DNA from: Palsa-504 sp963767565
GTDB lineage: Bacteria > Actinomycetota > Actinomycetes > Streptosporangiales > Streptosporangiaceae
Length of the DNA: 64,000 nt
Direction of reading: 5' to 3'
Assembly: GCA_963767565.1 (NCBI GenBank)
Contig: CAVYEG010000018.1
Coordinates: forward strand, 62,001 to 126,000
In this document: one piece after another, positions 17,882 to 26,419 of the stretch
Position numbering within the stretch: position 1 is the first letter of the stretch
Layout: every line of letters starts with the position of its first letter
The notes under the pieces: model-generated
What the model saw: the letters and a program-made list of their open reading frames with translations, nothing else
Database searches by the model: none
Told to the model about the DNA's origin: nothing
Position numbers and translations under genes: made by a program

Positions 17882-19210
17882 ATGATGATCATGGGCGCGG
17901 GCGCCGGCCTGAGCGCCGACCTCAGCCCGGGCGACCTGGTCGTCGGCACCGAGGTGGGTGCGGTGACCTGCGCGTCCGCGCCGCTGCTGGCCGGCGAGCT
18001 GCGGCGGGCCGGCCTGACCGCCCGTACCGGGCGGATCACCACCGTCGATCACCTGGTCCGGCGGTCCGAACGGGCCGACCTGGCCGCCGATGGCGCGCTG
18101 GCGGCCGACATGGAGTCGGCGCCGCTGGCCGCGGCCGCGGGCACCCGGCCGGTGGCGGTCATCCGCGCGATATCCGACACCCCGCACCACCCGCTGGCCG
18201 GCATCGTCCCCGGCGGCCTGGCCGCGCTGCGCTCGCTGCGGGCCGCGGCGCCGGTGGCCGAGCGGTGGGCGGCGGCCTGCGGGACCCGCCAGCTGCTGCT
18301 GGCCGGGCCGCGGTCGTTCTGCGCGGGCGTGGAGCGGGCCATCGAGATCGTCGAGCGCGTCCTGGAGCGCCAGGGCGCGCCGGTCTACGTGCGCAAGCAG
18401 ATCGTGCACAACACCCGCGTGGTCGGTGACCTGGAGAGCCGGGGCGCGGTGTTCGTCGACGAGCTCGACCAGGTGCCCGACGGTGCCACCGTGGTGTTCT
18501 CCGCGCACGGCGTGTCGCCCATGGTGCGCGCCGAGGCCGGCCGGCGAGGGCTGGCCGTGATCGATGCGACCTGCCCGCTGGTGTCCAAGGTGCACGCCGA
18601 GGCCCGCCGGTTCGCCGCCGACGGGTACACGGTGGCGCTGATCGGCCACGCCGGCCACGAGGAGGTCGAGGGCACGCTGGGCGAGGCGCCCGACTCGACC
18701 ATCCTGGTCCAGACCGCGCAGGACGTGGCCGCGCTGAAGCCGCGCGACGGCGAGCGCGTCGCCTACCTGATGCAGACCACGCTGTCGGTCGACGAGGCGG
18801 CCGAGGTGTCCGGCGCGCTGCGGGAGCGCTTCGGTTCGGTGCGCGCGCCCGGCAGCGACGACATCTGCTACGCGACGACCAACCGGCAGGTCGCCGTGCG
18901 GGCCGTCGCGGCCGAATCCGACCTGGTGCTCGTGGCCGGCTCGGCGAACTCGTCCAACTCGGTCCGGCTGGTGGAGACCTGCCAGCGGGCGGGCACCCCG
19001 GCATACCTGATCGACGGCGCCGAGGACATCCAGCTCGGCTGGCTGGCCGGAGTATCGGTCATCGGCCTGACGGCCGGTGCCTCCGCGCCGCCCGCCGTGG
19101 TGCAGGAGATCATCTCGGCGCTATCCGGTCTCGGCCCGCTGTCGGTGTCCGAGCGAGTCACGACCACGGAATCAATCCGGTTCGGCCTGCCCAAGGAGGT
19201 CCGGCAATAA
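17882..19210 (+). CDS. ispH: HpnG-like nucleoside phosphorylase fused to IspH (HMBPP reductase); 5' end disrupted
   Basis: Residues up to about 125 match the hopanoid-cluster phosphorylase: MIMGAGAGLSADLSPGDLVVGTEVG, ADMESAPLAAAA and VIRAISDT. In known HpnG this acts on adenosylhopane to give ribosylhopane. From about residue 135 a complete IspH follows, with its three Fe-S cysteines in GPRSFCAGVERAI, DATCPLVSKVH and DDICYATTNRQ, and active-site His in QIVHNTR, SAHGVSP and GHAGHEEV. IspH makes IPP and DMAPP, so the fusion links precursor supply to hopanoid tailoring. The true start (17619) is cut off by a G-run element; ATG 17882 is the next good start and gives a phosphorylase lacking its first 80 or so residues but a whole IspH. 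The stop overlaps the hpnH ATG. Confidence 0.85.
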   Translation: MMIMGAGAGLSADLSPGDLVVGTEVGAVTCASAPLLAGELRRAGLTARTGRITTVDHLVRRSERADLAADGALAADMESAPLAAAAGTRPVAVIRAISDTPHHPLAGIVPGGLAALRSLRAAAPVAERWAAACGTRQLLLAGPRSFCAGVERAIEIVERVLERQGAPVYVRKQIVHNTRVVGDLESRGAVFVDELDQVPDGATVVFSAHGVSPMVRAEAGRRGLAVIDATCPLVSKVHAEARRFAADGYTVALIGHAGHEEVEGTLGEAPDSTILVQTAQDVAALKPRDGERVAYLMQTTLSVDEAAEVSGALRERFGSVRAPGSDDICYATTNRQVAVRAVAAESDLVLVAGSANSSNSVRLVETCQRAGTPAYLIDGAEDIQLGWLAGVSVIGLTAGASAPPAVVQEIISALSGLGPLSVSERVTTTESIRFGLPKEVRQ

Positions 19211-20214
19211 TGCCTATGCCACTGCGTCAGTCCCTGCGCGTCGGGTCGTACTTGATGCGCCAGAAGCTGGCTGGCCATAAGAAGTTCCCGCTGCTGGTCG
19301 AGCTGGAGCCGCTGTTCGCCTGCAACCTGAAGTGCGCGGGCTGCGGCAAGATCCAGCAGCCGCATGACATTCTCAAGCAGCGGATGCCGGTCGAGCAGGC
19401 CCTCGGCGCGGTCGAGGAATCCGGCGCGCCCATGGTGTCCATCGCGGGCGGCGAGCCGCTCATGCACCCGCAGATCGACGTCATCGTGGCCGAGCTGATC
19501 AAGCGCAAGAAGTTCGTGTTCCTGTGCACGAACGCGCTGCTGCTGCCCAAGAAGATCGACAAGTTCTCCCCGTCGCCCTACTTCGCCTGGGTGGTGCACA
19601 TCGACGGGCTGCGTGAGCGGCACGACCAGTCGGTCTGCAGACAGGGCGTGTTCGACGACGCGGTCGCCGCGATCAAGCTGGCCAAGTCGCGCGGGTTCAA
19701 GGTGAACACCAACACCACGTTCTTCAACACCGACACCCCGCAGACCATCATCGACGTGCTGAGCTACCTCAACGACGACCTCGGCATCGACGAGATGCAG
19801 ATCTCGCCCGCCTACGCGTACGAGAAGGCGCCGGACCAGGACCACTTCCTGGGCGTGACCGAGACCCGTGAGCTGTTCCGCAAGGCGTTCGCGGACGGGC
19901 GGCGCAAGAAGTGGCGGCTGAACCACACGCCGCTGTTCCTGGACTTCCTCGAGGGCAAGACCGACTTCGGCTGCACCGCCTGGGGCATCCCGTCCTACTC
20001 GCTGCTCGGCTGGCAGAAGCCCTGCTACCTGATGTCGGACGGGTACACCAAGACGTACAAGGAGCTCATCGAGACCACGGACTGGGACTCCTACGGACGC
20101 GGCAAGGACCCCCGGTGCGCCAACTGCATGGCGCACTGCGGCTACGAGCCCTCGGCCGTGCTGGCCACCATGAGCTCGCTCCGCGAGACGATCAGGGCCG
20201 CACGCGGCAGCTAG
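19210..20214 (+). CDS. hpnH: Adenosylhopane synthase HpnH (radical SAM)
   Basis: The 334-residue radical SAM enzyme binds its 4Fe-4S cluster through C38, C42 and C45 (CNLKCAGC), and GGEPLMHP is the SAM-binding GGE motif. Further cysteines in DPRCANCMAHCGYEPSAV near the C-terminus are the usual HpnH tail. It joins a 5'-deoxyadenosyl radical to hopene, giving adenosylhopane, the first step towards C35 hopanoids. ATG 19210 overlaps the upstream TAA, so it is the last coupled gene of the operon. The length and start MPMPLRQSLRVGSYLM agree with the family. Confidence 0.96.
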   Translation: MPMPLRQSLRVGSYLMRQKLAGHKKFPLLVELEPLFACNLKCAGCGKIQQPHDILKQRMPVEQALGAVEESGAPMVSIAGGEPLMHPQIDVIVAELIKRKKFVFLCTNALLLPKKIDKFSPSPYFAWVVHIDGLRERHDQSVCRQGVFDDAVAAIKLAKSRGFKVNTNTTFFNTDTPQTIIDVLSYLNDDLGIDEMQISPAYAYEKAPDQDHFLGVTETRELFRKAFADGRRKKWRLNHTPLFLDFLEGKTDFGCTAWGIPSYSLLGWQKPCYLMSDGYTKTYKELIETTDWDSYGRGKDPRCANCMAHCGYEPSAVLATMSSLRETIRAARGS

Positions 20215-20453
20215 CCCCGCCGACCCCAGGTTGGGGTAATCCCGCAGGTTCCACTTAGCACTCGTTCAGGTAGCGCGGCCATGCTCTGAGGTGGCGCGGC
20301 ATCCGCCCCGAAAGGACTCCGGGGAGGACACCCGCGCCGCCAATGATGCGGACATAGCCATCCCAGACCTGGAACGCCGTCAGGCCAGCAGAGCTAACCC
20401 AGCAGAGCTAACACTGCGCAGCGAACACTGCACGGCGGCTGAGGAGTGCGGAG

Positions 20454-21953
20454 ATGTTCTTCACCTATCTGCGGCGTGAACTGCGTCGCCGCATGCGCCA
20501 GGCCGTGTTCATCGCGCTCGGCCTGGCCCTCGGTATCGGACTGGTGATCACGGTGACGGCGGCCGCCTCCGGGGTCAAGAACGCCCAGGGTTCGGTGCTG
20601 AAGGCGCTGTACGGGGTGGGCACGGACGTCACCGTGACCAAGACGCCGGCGGCCGGGTCGTTCACGCCCGGCTCGTTCGGCTTCGGCTTCAGGACCGGGA
20701 CGACCAAGCGGCCCGCGGCCGGCACCAAGATCAACAACAGCACGCTCAGCGCCGGCGGCACGCTCGCCTCGATCCCCGCGTCCTCGGTGACCACGGTCTC
20801 CGGCCTGAACGACGTGGCGGCGGCGGCCGGAGGCCTGACCCTGACTAACCGGACGATCAGCGGCACCGTGCCCGCCATCAACACGAGCGGCGGTGGCGGC
20901 GGCTTCGGCGGCGGCGGCTCCGGTGGCTCCGGCGGCGGAAGTTTCCGGGCCAACTTCACTACCAGCAGCTTCGGCGTCGACGGCGTGGACCTGACCGCAG
21001 GCGAACTCGGCCCGCTCAGCTCCGGCAAGCTCAGCGCGGGACGAACCTTCACCACCGCGGACGCCAACTCCGATGTCGCGATGGTTGACTCCTCCTACGC
21101 GACGGCGAACAAGCTGACGGTGGGCTCCACGATCGCCATCGGCAACAGCAGCGGCACCACGACGAACTTCAAGATCATCGGCATAGTCAGCGAGCCTGCC
21201 GGCGACAACCCGTCAGACGCCTACATCCCGCTCGCGGTGGCCCAGAAGCTGGCCAACCTGAAGAACGACGTGAACACCATCTACGTCACGGCCAGCAGCT
21301 CCTCGGCCATCCCCGCCGTCCAGAGCGAGATCACCAAGGCGCTGCCCTCCTATACCGTGACGACCTCCAGCGACCTGGCCAGTGAGGTCACCGGTTCGCT
21401 GTCCAGTGCCTCGAGCCTGGCCAACAACCTCGGCAAGTGGCTGGCGATCGCGGTGCTCGTCGCGGCGTTCCTGCTGGCCAGCCTGCTGACGCTGGCGTCG
21501 GTCTCGCGCCGGGTCCGGGAGTTCGGCACGCTGAAGGCGATCGGCTGGAAGAGCCGCCGCATCGTCGGCCAGGTGATGGGCGAGGCCGTCACCCTGGGCA
21601 TCATCGGCGGCATCATCGGCGTCGGCCTCGGCCTGGCTGGGGCGGAGCTGGTGTCCAAGCTGTCGCACAAGCTGACCGCCACGGTGGGGCAGACCACGGG
21701 CTCGGCCACGCCGGGCGGCGCCAGGCAGTTCGGATTCCCCGGTGCCGGTGGCGGCGGTGGTGGCGGGTTCTTCAACCACCCCGCGACGACGGCCAGCCAC
21801 ACCGTGGCCGTGCCCCTCACTGCCTCGGTGAGCGGCGAGATCATCCTGCTCGCGGTCGTGCTGGCCGTGGCCGGCGGCCTCATCGCCGGGATGTTCGGCG
21901 GCTGGCGGGCCGCGCGGCTGCGCCCGGCGGCCGCGCTGGGCAAGGTGGCCTGA
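20454..21953 (+). CDS. ABC transporter permease, FtsX/MacB type
   Basis: The 499-residue protein has an N-terminal transmembrane helix (residues about 17-38), a large extracellular domain (about 40-320) and three C-terminal membrane helices with the FtsX signature REFGTLKAIGWKSRRIVGQVMGE. The external part contains two glycine-rich stretches: about 20 residues of GGGG/GGS type near residues 144-163, and GAGGGGGGGFF in the loop before the last helix. This class acts in lipoprotein or peptide export or as mechanotransmission machinery rather than solute uptake. ATG 20454 has GAGGAG about 12 bp upstream. The ATPase follows after 53 bp. Substrate unknown. Confidence 0.88.
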   Translation: MFFTYLRRELRRRMRQAVFIALGLALGIGLVITVTAAASGVKNAQGSVLKALYGVGTDVTVTKTPAAGSFTPGSFGFGFRTGTTKRPAAGTKINNSTLSAGGTLASIPASSVTTVSGLNDVAAAAGGLTLTNRTISGTVPAINTSGGGGGFGGGGSGGSGGGSFRANFTTSSFGVDGVDLTAGELGPLSSGKLSAGRTFTTADANSDVAMVDSSYATANKLTVGSTIAIGNSSGTTTNFKIIGIVSEPAGDNPSDAYIPLAVAQKLANLKNDVNTIYVTASSSSAIPAVQSEITKALPSYTVTTSSDLASEVTGSLSSASSLANNLGKWLAIAVLVAAFLLASLLTLASVSRRVREFGTLKAIGWKSRRIVGQVMGEAVTLGIIGGIIGVGLGLAGAELVSKLSHKLTATVGQTTGSATPGGARQFGFPGAGGGGGGGFFNHPATTASHTVAVPLTASVSGEIILLAVVLAVAGGLIAGMFGGWRAARLRPAAALGKVA

Positions 21954-22006
21954 CGGTGCCCGGCGACCAAGCTTCAGCGGGTGAATTCGACGGGAGAGAA
22001 AGCTAG

Positions 22007-22786
22007 ATGTACAAGCTCACCGGCGTGACCAAGAATTACCAGAAGGGCCGTGGCACCGTCGCCGCCCTGCGCGGCGTGGACCTCGTAATCGAGGACGGCG
22101 AATGGCTGGCCATCCAGGGCCCGACCGGGCACGGCAAGACCACGCTGCTGCAGATCCTCGGCGGCCTGGACCGGCCGTCGGTCGGCGTTGTCGACTTCGA
22201 CGGGCGTGATCTCGCGCAACTGCGCGAGGCCGAGGTGACCAGGGTGCGGGCCGAGTCCATCGGCTTCATATTCCAGACGTTCAACCTCATCCCCACGCTT
22301 TCCGCGCAGGAGAACGTAGAAACCGCGCTGGTCCCGCTGCACGTGTCCGCCGCGGCGCGGCGGCAGCGGGCCTCCATGGCCCTGGAAGCCGTCGGCCTTG
22401 GCGACCGGCTGCGGCACACGCCGGGCGAGCTGTCCGGCGGCCAGCAGCAGCGGGTCGCCATCGCCCGGGCCCTGGTCAAGGAGCCCAAGGTCCTGCTGGC
22501 CGACGAGCCGACCGGCAACCTGGACGAGGACACCAGGGACGACATCATCGGCCTGCTCGAGACCATGTGGCGCGAGCGCGGCCTGACCATGGTCCTGGTC
22601 ACCCACGACAGCAGCATCGCCTGCCGGGCGCAGCGGATCGGCATCATGAAGAACGGCCGCCTCGGCTTCAAGCAGTCCCGCCCCTCCCGCGCTGACTCCG
22701 ACCTGGATGAGTCCGGATCGCTCGATGATCCTGACTCGTTCGCGGACTCCCACTCAGAGCCCGCCGACACCGTCAGGTTCGACTAG
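22007..22786 (+). CDS. ABC transporter ATP-binding protein, LolD/MacB type
   Basis: The 259-residue ATPase carries Walker A GPTGHGKTT (a His replaces the common Ser/Gly), the Q-loop in FQTFNLIPTLSAQENVE, the signature LSGGQQQRVAIARAL, Walker B VLLADEPTGNLDE and the H-loop VTHDSS. These are the hallmarks of ATPases that partner FtsX-type permeases. The last 35 residues are an acidic, Ser/Asp-rich tail (DSDLDESGSLDDPDS) absent from typical LolD. A GGGAGAGAAAGC ribosome site precedes ATG 22007. It forms a two-gene exporter with the upstream permease. Confidence 0.93.
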   Translation: MYKLTGVTKNYQKGRGTVAALRGVDLVIEDGEWLAIQGPTGHGKTTLLQILGGLDRPSVGVVDFDGRDLAQLREAEVTRVRAESIGFIFQTFNLIPTLSAQENVETALVPLHVSAAARRQRASMALEAVGLGDRLRHTPGELSGGQQQRVAIARALVKEPKVLLADEPTGNLDEDTRDDIIGLLETMWRERGLTMVLVTHDSSIACRAQRIGIMKNGRLGFKQSRPSRADSDLDESGSLDDPDSFADSHSEPADTVRFD

Positions 22787-22822
22787 CCCGTTCCCTGCTG
22801 ATCACCGTTCGTTCCTGGTAAT

Positions 22823-22866
22823 CCGGGCCGGCGGCGGCTGCACCCTCCCAGCCGCCGGGCCGGCCG
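22823..22866. terminator. GC-rich stem-loop between convergent genes
   Basis: GGCGGCTG and CAGCCGCC pair around an 8-base loop, with further C/G pairing outside (CCGG...CCGG). It sits between the ends of the ABC ATPase gene and the RIO kinase gene, so it may stop transcription from both sides. There is no T run, as is usual in this kind of genome. Confidence 0.5.
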
Positions 22867-22869
22867 GTT

Positions 22870-23811
22870 CTACCGGTCGACGCGCGCCTCCCGGCGCAGC
22901 ACGGCGGCCAGGTCCGCCGGTTCCGGGCGCACATCTGACAGTCCGTGGCTGGCGAACCAGCGGCTGATGTGGTCGGCGTCGCGGGTCAGGAAGAAGTCGC
23001 CGCGCGGGTTCGCGATCACGTCGACCACCTGCGGCAGGTCGATCATGATCAGCCGCCCGTCGTGGACCAGCAGGTTGTACGCGGACAGGTCGCCGTGGGC
23101 CAGGCCGTCCCCGGCCAGCGCCACCAGCGCCGCCACCAGCTGATCCCACAGCCCGGCCAGCTCCGCCGGATCCGGCCTGGTCTCGGCCAGCCGCGGTGCC
23201 GCCGTCCCGTCGGCCGAGCCGATGAACTCAAGCAGCAGCTCGGTGCCGACGATCTGCACTGGGTAGGGCACCGGGACCCCGGCCGCGGACAGCCGGGCCA
23301 GCGCGCTGAACTCGGCGCTGGCCCACTGGCCCGCGATGGCCTGCCGGCCGAACGCGCTGCGGTTCGCCGCGGCCCGGTTGACCCGGGATTCGCGGGTCCG
23401 GCGTCCCTCCAGGTAACTGCTGTCGCGGTGGAACATCCGGTGCTCGGCGGACCGGTACCGCTTGGCTGCCAGCAGGCAGGACCGGTCCGTGTCCGGCACC
23501 CCGCGGCGCAGCAGGAAGACGTCGGCCTCCTTGCCCGTCTTCAGGATGCCGAGCTCGGTGTCGACCGCGGCCAGCTCGGTGACCAGCCAGTCCGGGTAGG
23601 GCCGCGGCCCGCGCTCGGTCGGCGTGGAATGGTCCCAGGTGGTCCAGCGATCGCCTTCAGGCAGGCCGTCGGTGGCGTCGAACTTCTCGATGGACGGCAG
23701 CATCCGGCGGTGCCGGACGCGCTTGGCCTCCCGCGGCTCGTCGTCGTCGAAACGCCGCTTACCTCGGCCGGTAAAGAACTCTCCGCCGTCGGCGGAGGAA
23801 AACTCGTGCAC
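22870..23811 (-). CDS. RIO-family serine/threonine protein kinase
   Basis: The 313-residue protein has the RIO catalytic core: GILKTGKEADVFLLRRG (ATP-binding loop), AAKRYRS (Lys), the catalytic loop LAHGDLSAYNLLVHDG and the metal motif IDLPQVVDV. RIO kinases in archaea and eukaryotes act in ribosome maturation; in actinobacteria they are common but uncharacterised. The N-terminal 40 residues are charged, with a basic EAKRVRHRR patch. GTG 23811 follows GAGGAG about 8 bp upstream. It converges on the ABC exporter genes with a stem-loop between them. Confidence 0.9.
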   Translation of the reverse strand: MHEFSSADGGEFFTGRGKRRFDDDEPREAKRVRHRRMLPSIEKFDATDGLPEGDRWTTWDHSTPTERGPRPYPDWLVTELAAVDTELGILKTGKEADVFLLRRGVPDTDRSCLLAAKRYRSAEHRMFHRDSSYLEGRRTRESRVNRAAANRSAFGRQAIAGQWASAEFSALARLSAAGVPVPYPVQIVGTELLLEFIGSADGTAAPRLAETRPDPAELAGLWDQLVAALVALAGDGLAHGDLSAYNLLVHDGRLIMIDLPQVVDVIANPRGDFFLTRDADHISRWFASHGLSDVRPEPADLAAVLRREARVDR

Positions 23812-24216
23812 GGGTGGTGCTCCTCAGCTGAGCGTTGAACAGGGCAGGCGAAATCGCGCCCACGACGGGCCTATACATTTCGTGCCTCCCTTCGCTCAGC
23901 CGGCCACTGCCGGCCCGGACCGCTGCAGGCTGCCACACACCCCCCAGCCCGCGCAACCGAATTTCCGCGGCGATCAGACCGCCACCACAGCGACCAGAAC
24001 CCCACGACCCCAGCGACCAACGTGCCACGTTGATAGCGACCAACGTGCCACGAATGCGGCCTCGGGACCTGCTCACCGGCTCGGCACGGGTGCTGGGCCT
24101 GCGCGGTTTGCAGACGCTAATCCCACGTACCCGGCCGGTCGAGGGCGCGTTCGATATGTTTCGCCGCCGTTATCCACCGGCGATCCGGGCCGTCTATACA
24201 GCGCCCACGATGCTGT
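23812..24216. other. Intergenic region with a short direct repeat
   Basis: No convincing gene is seen in these 405 bp. An 18-bp sequence, AGCGACCAACGTGCCACG, occurs twice, at 24012-24029 and 24035-24052, 23 bp apart. The promoter of the RIO kinase should lie at its left end. Confidence 0.6.
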
Positions 24217-24483
24217 TTACCGATGCCCCAGCTCAGGCGCGACCGCGACATTCACCACGTAGACAGTCGACGAGTTCTCATCGACCTCGTACAGGATGCG
24301 GATCCCGGGCAGGTGCAGGCGGTAGATGCCGCTGTCTCCCCAAGCGACCGCCTGATCGGGCCGCGGCTGATCCGCCAGCCCGGCCAGGGCTTGCCTGATC
24401 GTGGCGAAGGCCGTCTTATCCTCTGAACGGATCCGGGCCAGCGCCCGCAGCGCCGTTTCCTGCACGACGACGGTGCGGCTCAT
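24217..24483 (-). CDS. RelE/ParE-family toxin
   Basis: The 88-residue protein has the RelE fold pattern: VVVQETALRALARI at the start, a central helix ATIRQALAGLADQP and the C-terminal strands GIYRLHLPGIRILYEVDENSSTVYVVNVA. RelE toxins cleave mRNA on the ribosome. Its ATG overlaps the stop of the antitoxin gene upstream (ATGA), the usual translational coupling of these pairs. Confidence 0.88.
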   Translation of the reverse strand: MSRTVVVQETALRALARIRSEDKTAFATIRQALAGLADQPRPDQAVAWGDSGIYRLHLPGIRILYEVDENSSTVYVVNVAVAPELGHR

Positions 24484-24743
24484 CGCCCGTCTTCGGCGTC
24501 AATCTCGTCCAGTGCCGCATCCAGATCAGCTAGCCGGACCCCGTCCCGGCCTGCCATCCGGGCCGCATAGTGCGCCGCCAGCGCGGCCCGGTCCTCCAGG
24601 TCAGCCAGGTCATTGACGTTGATGATCGCGACCGATGGCTTGCCATGCTCGGTAATCGCGACCGGTCGACCGGAGTACCGAGCCCGGGAAACGAGCTCCC
24701 CCAGATGAGCCCGCGCCTCAGTCAGGCTGTAAGAGTCAGTCAC
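24480..24743 (-). CDS. Phd/YefM-family antitoxin
   Basis: The 87-residue protein starts MTDSYSLTEARAHLGELVSRARYSGRPVAITEHGKP, the classical Phd/YefM DNA-binding N-terminus. The C-terminal half is acidic (DLDAALDEIDAEDGR), suited to wrapping and neutralising the RelE toxin encoded next. GTG 24743 is chosen because homology begins there. An imperfect palindrome overlaps the start and is a likely autoregulatory operator. Confidence 0.88.
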   Translation of the reverse strand: MTDSYSLTEARAHLGELVSRARYSGRPVAITEHGKPSVAIINVNDLADLEDRAALAAHYAARMAGRDGVRLADLDAALDEIDAEDGR

Positions 24744-24766
24744 ACTGCAAAGTGTACACTTGCAGT
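24744..24766. promoter_or_regulatory. Palindromic operator of the toxin-antitoxin pair
   Basis: ACTGCAAAGTGTACACTTGCA reads nearly the same on both strands (arms ACTGCA...TGCAGT and AGTGT/ACACT around GTAC, with one extra base on one side). It lies directly upstream of the antitoxin start, where Phd-type proteins bind. The function is inferred. Confidence 0.55.
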
Positions 24767-24813
24767 TTTCAGTTCCGCGACCTATCCAATAGCGGCGCTC
24801 CCCGAGCAGCGTT

Positions 24814-24871
24814 TCCATGATCACGAAGACTTTTATGTGGTCTGCCGTATAAAAGTCTTCACGACCATGGA
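24814..24871. repeat. Long inverted repeat (23-bp arms, 12-bp loop)
   Basis: The arms 24814-24836 and 24849-24871 match at 20 of 23 positions, including a perfect inner block GAAGACTTTTAT/ATAAAAGTCTTC. The loop is 12 bp. It is AT-rich compared with its surroundings and lies in the 245-bp gap between the antitoxin start and the end of the sugar isomerase gene. It could terminate the sugar operon, or it may be a palindromic mobile-type element. Confidence 0.75.
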
Positions 24872-24988
24872 GTCGTCCACTCCGGTGACTGGTGGGACGC
24901 GATTCGTGGGGCCGGAGCGACCGGTGATGCCCAGCGCCCGCCCCGCGTTGCCGCCGCCGCTCCGCGAGTGCCGCCCCGCTGCGCGGCG

Positions 24989-26404
24989 CTATACCTGGAC
25001 GAATTCGATGCCGGTGAGCTGGCAGAACACCTTCCAGTCGGCGGCGTGGTGGCCCAGGTTCATCACCTCGTGGTGCGGCCCGCCGGCTCTTAGCCACCCG
25101 TTCAGGCATTTCCGCAGGCCGGACGCGGGCCGGAACTGCCCGTAGGGCATCTCCAGCGCCGGGAGCTGCTGGCTGTCCAGGTTCTGGCCCTCGGCGACCA
25201 CCAGCCGGAACCGCTCGCCCTCCAGCGAGACCAGGGTGGCCAGGGTGGCCGGACCGGGCTGGTACTGGAACAGGAACGTGGGCGGGTCGGCCAGCCGCCC
25301 GATACCCAGCGGCCGCTTGATCAGCTTCACCGGCCGGTCGGCGCGGGCCACCTTCCAGTTGCCCTCGCCCATATGGCTCATCAGTACCGAATCGGACGGG
25401 AAGTCCATCGCGTACATCTCGGTGAAGTGCGCGTCGCCGATCAGGACGTGCCCGGCGTAGACCAGGCAGGCGGTGAGCACGTCGCCCTCGGCGGCGTAGC
25501 CGTAGCCCTTGGCCATCAGGGACGAGGCCGCGGCCAGCGGCAGCCTGCTGAACCGCCCGTCCTCGCCGATCGCGTCGAAATGGGCCGTGTAGGCGCCAAA
25601 ACCACGTTCGTTCAGTATCTGCTCTATTGCCACCTGCATCCGGGCGTGGTCCGTGCGCTCGGTCACCGACAGCCGCGGGTCGATCTCGAACTGCTCGTCC
25701 TCGAAGGCGATCACGGCGGCCACCGCCTCGTCCGTGGCCTCCTGCATGCCCCGGTACAGGTCGCCCTGCGCGACCGCTATGACGGCCGGCCCCAGCGTGC
25801 GGACCAGTGCCGACTCGTCCACCCGGATGTCGCCCATCTCGTTCATGGCGTAGCCGAAGATCGCGACCTTGAGCCGCTTCCACGCGGTGGCCGCGGCCGC
25901 CGCGCGGGCCCAGCGGCCGACGTCTTCCCGGAACGAGGCGCTCTTCCAGTCATCGGTCAGCACGGCAAACCGCTTCCCGGCCCTGACCATGGCGTTGGCC
26001 GTGTCCTGGGCTCCGTGCACGCCCTGGTTGTAGGTCATGTCGGCCATGTCCCAGGCGGGCGTGACGGCCGGCTCCGGCTGGATGTTAGCCAGGCAGACCG
26101 GCAGCCGCGACTCCGCGAGCAGCCGCGCCACCCGCATGGCCGGCCCGTAGGTCAGCATCACCACGAGCACGCCGTCCAGGTCCGCGTCCTCGAACTCCCG
26201 CATGGCGTGCTCGGCGTCCTCGCGGTACTTGATCGCCTTGCTCGGCGTGAACTCCGCGACGTCCGACAGGTGCGCGGCCAGCTCGGCCGCGTAACCTTCC
26301 TGCCGCTGCGCGATCCCGGGGATCATGTCGTCATAAAGGTCCTGCATAATGCCGAGAATCCCGATCCGGGGCTGGCGTCTTCCTGTGGTCTCCACAACGG
26401 TCAC
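24989..26404 (-). CDS. L-arabinose isomerase-like protein (AraA/FucI fold)
   Basis: The 471-residue protein has the arabinose/fucose isomerase layout: PRIGILGIMQDLYDDM at the N-terminus, LTYGPAMRVARLL, NMVRAGKRF-like and IFGYAMNEMGDIRVD, then the metal-site region GEDGRFSRLPLAAASSLMAKGYGYAAEGD and MGEGNW, with the closing LGHHAADWKVFCQLTGIEFV. The diverged group of AraA-like proteins next to a FGGY kinase and class II aldolase handles L-arabinose or a related pentose. GTG 26404 or 26395 could be the start; the second has better spacing from GAGAGGG. It is the last gene of the three-gene operon. Confidence 0.82.
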   Translation of the reverse strand: MTVVETTGRRQPRIGILGIMQDLYDDMIPGIAQRQEGYAAELAAHLSDVAEFTPSKAIKYREDAEHAMREFEDADLDGVLVVMLTYGPAMRVARLLAESRLPVCLANIQPEPAVTPAWDMADMTYNQGVHGAQDTANAMVRAGKRFAVLTDDWKSASFREDVGRWARAAAAATAWKRLKVAIFGYAMNEMGDIRVDESALVRTLGPAVIAVAQGDLYRGMQEATDEAVAAVIAFEDEQFEIDPRLSVTERTDHARMQVAIEQILNERGFGAYTAHFDAIGEDGRFSRLPLAAASSLMAKGYGYAAEGDVLTACLVYAGHVLIGDAHFTEMYAMDFPSDSVLMSHMGEGNWKVARADRPVKLIKRPLGIGRLADPPTFLFQYQPGPATLATLVSLEGERFRLVVAEGQNLDSQQLPALEMPYGQFRPASGLRKCLNGWLRAGGPHHEVMNLGHHAADWKVFCQLTGIEFVQV

Positions 26405-26419
26405 CCTCTCACTTAAGAC

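Noticed and set aside
24480..25883. 467-codon minus frame joining the antitoxin to the sugar isomerase region
   Set aside because: Only the last 87 codons are antitoxin-like. The upstream part is an out-of-frame reading of the isomerase gene and crosses the inverted repeat.
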